Source: an uncultured Oscillospiraceae bacterium
Lineage (GTDB): Bacteria; Bacillota; Clostridia; Oscillospirales; Acutalibacteraceae
Assembly (NCBI GenBank): GCA_902478455.1
Contig: CABSLJ010000054.1
Span: 1-14,268, forward strand
Reading direction: 5' to 3'
DNA: 14,268 bases
In this document: one piece after another, positions 1 to 5,219 of the stretch
Layout: every line of letters begins with the position of its first letter
How positions within the stretch are numbered: position 1 is the stretch's first letter
Notes under the pieces: model-generated
What the model saw: only the letters and a program-made list of their open reading frames with translations
What the model was told of the DNA's origin: nothing
The model's database searches: none
Translations under genes and position numbers: made by a program

Positions 1-1326
1 CCCCTCTTTCTCCCGCAGCATGCGGTCGAGCGCGCCGAAGCCGCTGCCGAGGGAAAGCAGCGCATCCGGCTCCCTGGAAGAAAGTGCGGAGAAGGTCCGG
101 TCGAACTCCTCCAGCCGCCCGGCGGGAAGCAGACGGTCGATTTCCGCGAAGACGGCCGCTTTGGCCTCCTCCACGCCCGGTACAAATGCATCCTGCGGAT
201 TTTGCAGCACAAAATCCGAGAAGGCTTCTGTCCATTCCAGGATTTCTCCGGCGGGCAGATACCGCATGTGGTTCTGGGAGGTCGCCATGCCGGACTGAAT
301 CTCAGCGAAATAGCCCTTTCCATCCTCGGATAGATGGTCGCACCACTTCCGCCCGCCGTTGTGGGTACCCCAGCAGAACATCTTGCGGTTAATGAGCGTA
401 CGGGTGGAACGGTTGAAGAAGACCCTGCCGTCGGGATACACGGCCGAAATCCAGGGGGCCTGATCCTCGGGGCGGCCCTGGTAGAAATAATCGTCGCTCG
501 TCTTGAAAAATTCAGGATAGGTGATATCAAAGCCGAAGCGCCGGGAGGCCTCCTCCAGCTTGCAGTAGCCGAACTTATAGGGGCTGGGCTTGCCTTCCAG
601 CGGGTCACGCTCCAGCTTTTCGCCGGATGGGGTGATGTAGCTGACCGTATCCGAACCGGAGAGCACCCGCAGGCCGGGAACCTCGTCGATGGCCATGTCG
701 CTCCACCAGTAGAGAGGGATGGAATGGTCGGTGTCGTTGACGATACGTCCGTGGGCGTAGAGGATGCGAGAGCCGGAGGGCAGGTGGAAATCGAGCTGCC
801 AGCTTGTTTCCTTCATGCGCTCGTACTCGTAAATGCGCACGAACTGATTGCCCGTATCGTCGTGCAGCAGCGCGCAGAAGACGGGGGCGGAGGTGAAATA
901 GGTGTGGCCGATCCGTCCGAAGTTCCACTCCACGCCGCCGGTAATCCAGGCGTTGCGGATGGCGATGTTGCCGATTTGCAGAACGGGGTTGCGGAAGAGA
1001 AGCTCCTTGCCGGTCGTCTTATCCCGCAAAGCGTGCAGGCGGCCTCCGAAGCCCAGAAGAAATTCGGCGCGCAGCAGTTCGTTTTCGAGCACCACGGTCT
1101 TGTGCCGAACAGGGCGCAGCGTGCGGTCATAGCGGTCCAGCATGGTGTAGGGCAGCACCTTAAAGCCGTTGAGCTCGCCAAAATGCTCCAGCTTCTCGGG
1201 CGGCCATTCGCTTCTGTCCAGCAGCTTGGGCTGTTTGTCTGCCTCGCGGTCGCGCAGCATGGGCAGAGGGTTTTCCCCGTCCAGAACGGTGCCTCGGATA
1301 TTGAGTGCGGAAAGAGATGCTTTCAT
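1..1326 (-). CDS. DUF5107 domain protein, C-terminus cut by window edge
   Basis: The reading frame is open from an ATG at 1326 to the left edge, giving 442 codons with no stop. The start follows GGGAGG six bases upstream. There is no signal peptide, so the protein is cytoplasmic. The N-terminal half matches my knowledge of the DUF5107 family: a mutarotase-like GFGGRLHAL segment (about residues 92-100), the GGVEWNFGRIGHT signature (about 130-142), then a CWGTHNGGRKW stretch and an AEIQSGMATSQ stretch near residues 335-360. Family members are usually about 1000 residues or more, with tetratricopeptide repeats after this domain, so more than half the gene probably lies outside the window. DUF5107 proteins are often found in carbohydrate-use clusters, but their activity is not firmly established. 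The gene is last in the visible catabolic block, 175 bases after the kinase, so it may be transcribed with it or separately. Confidence 0.8.
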   Translation of the reverse strand, partial: MKASLSALNIRGTVLDGENPLPMLRDREADKQPKLLDRSEWPPEKLEHFGELNGFKVLPYTMLDRYDRTLRPVRHKTVVLENELLRAEFLLGFGGRLHALRDKTTGKELLFRNPVLQIGNIAIRNAWITGGVEWNFGRIGHTYFTSAPVFCALLHDDTGNQFVRIYEYERMKETSWQLDFHLPSGSRILYAHGRIVNDTDHSIPLYWWSDMAIDEVPGLRVLSGSDTVSYITPSGEKLERDPLEGKPSPYKFGYCKLEEASRRFGFDITYPEFFKTSDDYFYQGRPEDQAPWISAVYPDGRVFFNRSTRTLINRKMFCWGTHNGGRKWCDHLSEDGKGYFAEIQSGMATSQNHMRYLPAGEILEWTEAFSDFVLQNPQDAFVPGVEEAKAAVFAEIDRLLPAGRLEEFDRTFSALSSREPDALLSLGSGFGALDRMLREKEG

Positions 1327-1402
1327 GGTAACCTCCCAGTTTATCATCGATGTAAGAACAGGCAACGCCGGATGTTCCGGCGCGAGCCTGTGAGATGCGC
1401 AT

Positions 1403-1500
1403 AAAAATCCCTGCCGCGCGAAACGCGCGTCCGCCCCGGACGCGGAACCCGTTTGACCGGAACAAAACCGCCCGCATGGCCTGCGCCGCAAGGACGGCGC
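1403..1500 (-). terminator. Two small hairpins between kinase and DUF5107 genes, weak terminator candidate
   Basis: The 175-base gap holds two inverted repeats. One is a 6-bp stem at 1483-1488/1495-1500, directly after the kinase stop. The other is CGCGCG-TTT-CGCGCG at 1415-1429, followed on the minus strand by a five-T run at 1403-1407. The T run is about seven bases from the stem, which is far for a normal intrinsic terminator. Partial attenuation before the DUF5107 gene is therefore more likely than full termination. I see no convincing promoter in this gap. Confidence 0.25.
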
Positions 1501-1501
1501 G

Positions 1502-2554
1502 TCAGGTTGCCTGCTGTACATTCCAGATGCCGTTCGGCGCAATGCGCAGTCCGTTCTCCGCCGCGAAGGCGGCGAGCGCATCCTTTGTCAGGCCGAAGTG
1601 GATGGAATCCCTGCTTTGCACCTTGAAGCCGGCGGCAAGACTGCCCAGCTCGGCGGCACAGCGCAGCACGCCCTTCTCCCCGATCTCCTGCAGCGGGATG
1701 CAATGGGCGATGCAGGCCAGCACAGCGCCGAGGAAGCAGTCCCCCGCCCCCGCGGTACTGACCGGCTTGCCGGCAATAGCCGGGATGCTTTCCGTGCGTC
1801 CGCCCGCAAAGCTTCGGACGCCCCGCTTTCCCAGCGTGATAAAGACGGAAAGGCCGGGATAATGCCTCTGCAGATAAGCGCCGCAGGCCTCCGCCGGACT
1901 TTCCCCCGCCGCCGGAACGCCTGCCGCCCTCAGAATGGCGGCGGCCTCATCCTCGTTGACGGAGAGCAGGTCGACGCACTCAAAGAGATTGTCCTCCACA
2001 AAGCGGGCCGCCTCTCCGGAAAGCAGGGACGCGGCGTTGTAACAGCCGAGCGCCCGCCCTCTCTTGAGCAGATGTATTCTGGCGGCCAGCGGCGCTTCGG
2101 GCGCGGCGAGCAGCAACCCCCGCTCCCCCGGCTGCCGGGAGGCAAAAAAACGGTCGACGTCCTCTTCGCACACCTCTGCCGAGGCGCTGTTGGAGGCGGT
2201 GAGGTTGCCGCCCTCCCCGTTCGGGTACTGAAAACAGACGGCGTACATCGTAGGCTTCTCCGGGTCGGTCGTCACAAAGGCGGTGTCCATTCCCGCCTTT
2301 TGCATCAGGGAGATGAGCCGCGCGCCGTTTTCGTCCCGGCCCACCCGGCCGATCGGGAAGACGGGAAGCGCCCCTTCCAGCAGGACGGCCGTGTAATGCA
2401 GAATGATGTGAAGCTTGCAGTAATCCTGATAATCGGTCAGTTCTCCCAGACGGGACTCGTTTCGCCCAAGGTCGTGTTCCCCCTCCAGCAGGAAGAGGAC
2501 GCCGCTGCCGATGCCTCCTACGCCGGCGACGTAATCAAACCGCGCGCCGCTCAT
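1502..2554 (-). CDS. PfkB/ribokinase-family sugar kinase (atypical)
   Basis: This 350-residue protein is a cytoplasmic kinase of the ribokinase/PfkB fold, which transfers phosphate from ATP to a sugar or sugar phosphate. The C-terminal signature STAGAGDCFLGAVLA (residues 266-280) supplies the anion hole and the catalytic base Asp272. An NEDE motif (200-203) fits the NxxE metal/phosphate site, and PIGRVGRDENG (67-77) matches the family's N-terminal region. The usual GGN-type substrate motif before it is missing; residues 47-61 are hydrophobic and His/Tyr-rich instead, so the substrate may differ from ribose or fructose. The ATG at 2554 overlaps the preceding TGA as ATGA, which suggests translational coupling and decides the start over an in-frame ATG at 2578 inside the upstream gene. 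It is the only kinase in the window, so it may phosphorylate the imported N-acetylhexosamine; a hexose-phosphate kinase role is the alternative. Confidence 0.85.
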   Translation of the reverse strand: MSGARFDYVAGVGGIGSGVLFLLEGEHDLGRNESRLGELTDYQDYCKLHIILHYTAVLLEGALPVFPIGRVGRDENGARLISLMQKAGMDTAFVTTDPEKPTMYAVCFQYPNGEGGNLTASNSASAEVCEEDVDRFFASRQPGERGLLLAAPEAPLAARIHLLKRGRALGCYNAASLLSGEAARFVEDNLFECVDLLSVNEDEAAAILRAAGVPAAGESPAEACGAYLQRHYPGLSVFITLGKRGVRSFAGGRTESIPAIAGKPVSTAGAGDCFLGAVLACIAHCIPLQEIGEKGVLRCAAELGSLAAGFKVQSRDSIHFGLTKDALAAFAAENGLRIAPNGIWNVQQAT

Positions 2555-3444
2555 ACATTGACCCCGTTGAATTCCCATTCCGGATGCTCGGAGATGGGAT
2601 GGCGCGCCGTCTCACGGGTGGCGGTGATGCAGGCGTCCGGGTGCTCCTGCAGCAGCGTCAGGGGGTATTCCGTGGTCACGGGGGAGAAAAGGGCGACGCG
2701 AAGGGCGGTTTGCTTCCAGGTTCCGGTATCGCTGAAGACGCGGACCTTTTTCGCGCTCAGGCACTCCTTGACGCCCAGGGTGATGCTCATGGGCGGCACA
2801 AACTGATAGGCCGCGCCGAAGCTGCGCTGACCGAGGGTGAGGATGGTATCGAGATTGTTGTCCTGAATGCGGATGGTTGCGTTTTTCAGCTGTTTGACGC
2901 TGATGTGGGAGAAGGGGTGCCGCCTCGTCTGGTTGTAGGCGATATGGCCGTCCTGTCCCCAGCCGCCAAGCGTGTAATCGATGGGCGCGCTGACAATTTT
3001 CTCCGCCACGGCCTCCATCGTGTGGGGATTGAGAAAGTTTCGGTTTTCCTCAAGCACCGCGAGCTCCGGGTCGATGGGAGCGTAGAAATAGGCGAGCATG
3101 AAGGTCTTGAAATTGTAGGGGTCGTTCTCGGCGAGCAGGCGGCCCTGCCAGTCCAGACACTCATCCATGTGGAAAACTTCCACGTTTTTCAGACTGACAC
3201 GCTCCTCGTTTACCATCCGTGCAAAGGGGGCGTACCACGATTTGGGACCGCAGGGGACGATGGCGCGGTAGCGTCGTCCCTCCCGGTTGGCCCGGATAAT
3301 GTCGTCCACAAATTCGCGGGCCATGAGCTCCCCCATAGCGTCCGAATCGTCCACCATACGGAACGGAACCCGCAGAGCGGGGTGGTTTACAAGCTCGTCG
3401 ACCGGGATACTGCACCAGTTGTAAAGGTCTTTGATGTCTATCAT
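2551..3444 (-). CDS. NagB-family glucosamine-6-phosphate deaminase/isomerase, divergent
   Basis: This 297-residue cytoplasmic protein belongs to the NagB/RpiA-type sugar-phosphate isomerase fold. NagB itself converts glucosamine-6-phosphate to fructose-6-phosphate and ammonia. Visible family marks are the MDE motif (residues 93-95, equivalent to Asp72-Glu73 of E. coli NagB), the active-site segment GGWGQDGHIAYNQ (160-172), and a lysine (244) near the position of the phosphate-binding lysine. The catalytic Asp and His are kept (Asp165, His167), but the next acidic residue of the triad (Glu148 in E. coli) is Gln172 here. The phosphate loop is also altered (VPCGPKSWY, 63-71). The fold call is firm; the exact reaction may be deamination or isomerisation of another amino-sugar phosphate. 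The start at 3444 follows AAGGAGG nine bases upstream. The gene lies after nagA and the small gene and overlaps the kinase gene by four bases. Confidence 0.85.
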   Translation of the reverse strand: MIDIKDLYNWCSIPVDELVNHPALRVPFRMVDDSDAMGELMAREFVDDIIRANREGRRYRAIVPCGPKSWYAPFARMVNEERVSLKNVEVFHMDECLDWQGRLLAENDPYNFKTFMLAYFYAPIDPELAVLEENRNFLNPHTMEAVAEKIVSAPIDYTLGGWGQDGHIAYNQTRRHPFSHISVKQLKNATIRIQDNNLDTILTLGQRSFGAAYQFVPPMSITLGVKECLSAKKVRVFSDTGTWKQTALRVALFSPVTTEYPLTLLQEHPDACITATRETARHPISEHPEWEFNGVNV

Positions 3445-3513
3445 AAAGCAGTCCTCCTTATTTTGCGGCGCTTCGCCCGCGCCCGATTTCCCGCCATAGG
3501 CCCAAGCGCGCTT

Positions 3514-3819
3514 TCACAGCTGCCGGTAAATTTCCACATAGGCGTCCCGCATGACGCCGACCTGCTCCTCCAGGAGCCGGTCATGCTCGGCGTTCCCTTC
3601 TATGGCGTTCAGGCAGGCCACGGCTTCCTCCAAAGAGGGAAAGTCCGCCTCCCACACCAGGGTATTGGTCGGCTGCCTGCCCGTCACGGGGACGTATCGT
3701 CTGCCGGGAGTGAGCTCCCCGGCGCGCTCCTCCAAAAGGATAAAGTTTTTTTCCAGTTCCAGAAAGCGCGTTTCCTCTTTCTTATCAAAGGTTTGCACAA
3801 AGCGGAGCTTATAGCCCAT
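3514..3819 (-). CDS. Small conserved-looking protein, possible dimeric alpha-beta barrel
   Basis: This 101-residue soluble protein has no signal peptide or membrane segment. It opens with a hydrophobic strand-like segment (YKLRFVQTF), followed by a charged helix with an EKNFILLEE core. A middle part contains GRRYVPVTGRQPTNTLVWEADF (about 39-60, given only as a location guide to its key GRR, TNTL and WE elements), and it ends in two helices rich in Glu. This beta-alpha-beta order with a Trp-Glu strand resembles small dimeric alpha-beta barrel proteins of the Dabb/NIPSNAP kind, but I cannot assign a family. The start follows AGGAGG, and that ribosome site overlaps the TGA of nagA; 13 bases separate the two genes, which indicates one transcript. 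Its position between nagA and the nagB-like gene suggests a helper or minor enzymatic role in amino-sugar breakdown. The function is not known. Confidence 0.75.
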   Translation of the reverse strand: MGYKLRFVQTFDKKEETRFLELEKNFILLEERAGELTPGRRYVPVTGRQPTNTLVWEADFPSLEEAVACLNAIEGNAEHDRLLEEQVGVMRDAYVEIYRQL

Positions 3820-3832
3820 ACGGTCGTCCTCC

Positions 3833-4996
3833 TCACAGCCGTTTCTTGTAGAACTCGCCGCCGATTATGGTGGCGAGAATGCGCACGTCTCCGTCAAAAA
3901 CGTTGAGGTCGGCGTCAAAGCTGGGAGCGATGCGCCCCTTGCGGTGTGAGAGGCCGATCACCCGGGCGGGCGTGGACGTGAGCATCTTGACCGCATCGCA
4001 CAAGGGGATGAAGGCCTTGTGCAGCAGCGTGTAAAGCAGCACGTCGGCCGTGGCGATGCTCCCGGCAAAACTGGTGCGGTCCTTGAGCATACAGACGCCG
4101 TCGGTGATCATCGTGTCCAGGCCGCCGAGCTGGTAATCCCCTTCCGGCATGCCGGCGAGCACCGCGTCGGACACGGCGTGCAGACGGTCGGCCCCCTTGA
4201 TCTTATAAAGGAGCTGGAGCATGGCCGGAGAGACGTGCCTGCCGTCGGCGATGACCTCCAGCGTCAGCTCATCCCGCAGAAGGACCGACTCACAGGTCCC
4301 CATGGCGGGGTAATAGTTGGTATTGGAGTAAAAGGACATCCCGTTGTAGGCGTGCGTCACATGGGTAAAGCCGGCCTCGATGCCGGCGACGACCTCCTCA
4401 TAGCTTGCGCAGGTGTGACCGATGGAGGCGCATATCCCCCGCCTGCTGAGCGCACGGGCGAGATCGCAGGCGCCGGGCGCTTCCGGGGCCGCGGTCACAA
4501 TGCGGATGTCCGCCCGCGAGAGGTAATTCTCGTACTCCTCCGCCCTGGGAGGATAGATGTACTCAGGATTCTGCGCGCCGCGCTGCTCCATGGAAAAGTA
4601 GTTTCCCTCCAGATGAACGCCGACAATCTGCGCCCCGGGCGGCGGATTCTTCATGCAGTCGTCGATGCAGTCAAGCGCGGCGCAGATGCGCTCCCTCGTT
4701 GAGGAGAGGGTGGTGCCGAGCAGCGCCGTTGTCCCGTGATCGGCGCTGACGGAGACGATTTTCTCAAGCGAGCCGCGTCGGGCGTCCATGAAATCGGCGC
4801 CGCCTGCGCCGTGAATGTGGGTGTCTATAAAACCGGGCGCAAGGTAGTTCCCCCCGCAGTCGACCACCTGGGCGTCCGTCTGGTCGCCATCGCCCTCAAA
4901 CACCTGCAGGATGACTCCGTTTTCCACCGCCACCCCTCCGCGTCCGATGACGCGCGCCGGTGTGACGACCTTTGCGTTCGTGAATATGGTTTTCAA
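3833..4996 (-). CDS. nagA: N-acetylglucosamine-6-phosphate deacetylase (NagA family)
   Basis: This 387-residue cytoplasmic amidohydrolase removes the acetyl group from an N-acetylhexosamine-6-phosphate, the step before NagB. The expected motifs appear in order: the metal-site DTHIHG (58-63), HLEG with Glu130 (128-131), SIGHT with His194 (191-195), THVTHAYNGM with His215 (211-220), IADGRHVSP (249-257) and the catalytic SDAVLAGMP with Asp277 (276-284). Length is normal for the family. The reading frame is open far upstream, but the family-like N-terminus begins at a TTG at 4996, preceded by a GGGGGG ribosome site six bases away (5003-5008), so TTG is taken as the start. The strict substrate (GlcNAc-6-P or GalNAc-6-P) cannot be told from the motifs. 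It is the first gene of the catabolic block. Confidence 0.93.
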   Translation of the reverse strand: MKTIFTNAKVVTPARVIGRGGVAVENGVILQVFEGDGDQTDAQVVDCGGNYLAPGFIDTHIHGAGGADFMDARRGSLEKIVSVSADHGTTALLGTTLSSTRERICAALDCIDDCMKNPPPGAQIVGVHLEGNYFSMEQRGAQNPEYIYPPRAEEYENYLSRADIRIVTAAPEAPGACDLARALSRRGICASIGHTCASYEEVVAGIEAGFTHVTHAYNGMSFYSNTNYYPAMGTCESVLLRDELTLEVIADGRHVSPAMLQLLYKIKGADRLHAVSDAVLAGMPEGDYQLGGLDTMITDGVCMLKDRTSFAGSIATADVLLYTLLHKAFIPLCDAVKMLTSTPARVIGLSHRKGRIAPSFDADLNVFDGDVRILATIIGGEFYKKRL

Positions 4997-5050
4997 GTGA
5001 TTCCCCCCAATCGCTTGTTTCTGACAACTCCATTGTATTGAAACAGCCAA
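4997..5050 (-). promoter_or_regulatory. nagA: Possible promoter and leader of nagA
   Basis: On the minus strand a TACAAT hexamer (about 5034-5039) lies some 40 bases before the TTG start. The -35 region 17 bases further up is poor. A loose inverted repeat, TTGT-CAGAA-ACAA, lies just downstream at about 5021-5034 and could be an operator. This would let the catabolic block be expressed separately from the surface genes, but the evidence is only a good -10 match. Confidence 0.3.
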
Positions 5051-5153
5051 AAAGAAGCCATTGATTCTGTTTGCAGGGGCTTTCGTTCTGTTGACTAGTT
5101 CCGCGCGCCGCGGAAGAGGTCCCAAAAGGGCCCGCCGGGAAGACGCACAAAGG

Positions 5154-5194
5154 GCGATCCTCCGCCTCCCTTGGAACGGGAAACGGAGGATTGC
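5154..5194. terminator. Intergenic hairpin after the GLUG surface-protein gene
   Basis: An 8-bp perfect stem (5157-5164 with 5184-5191), extendable to 11 bp with one wobble, encloses a second 4-bp stem (5167-5170 with 5178-5181). It lies about 30 bases after the stop of the surface-protein gene. Read on the minus strand it is followed only by CCTTTG, so it is a poor intrinsic terminator in that direction. Read on the plus strand it is followed by TGTTTTCTTC, which is better. It may stop antisense transcription, protect the 3' end of the upstream message, or end it weakly. The rest of 4997-5219 shows no gene I can support. Confidence 0.4.
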
Positions 5195-5219
5195 TGTTTT
5201 CTTCGCAGTATGCGGCCAA

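Noticed and set aside
334..1404. Long plus-strand open frame opposite the DUF5107 gene
   Set aside because: It mirrors a minus-strand gene with clear family motifs, has no ribosome site, and its translation is low-complexity Gly/Ala/Val-rich, as expected for the antisense of a GC-rich gene.
1598..3906. Plus-strand open frames of 402 and 440 codons across kinase, NagB-like and small genes
   Set aside because: They run across several well-supported minus-strand genes and show no family motifs; GC-rich codon bias explains them.
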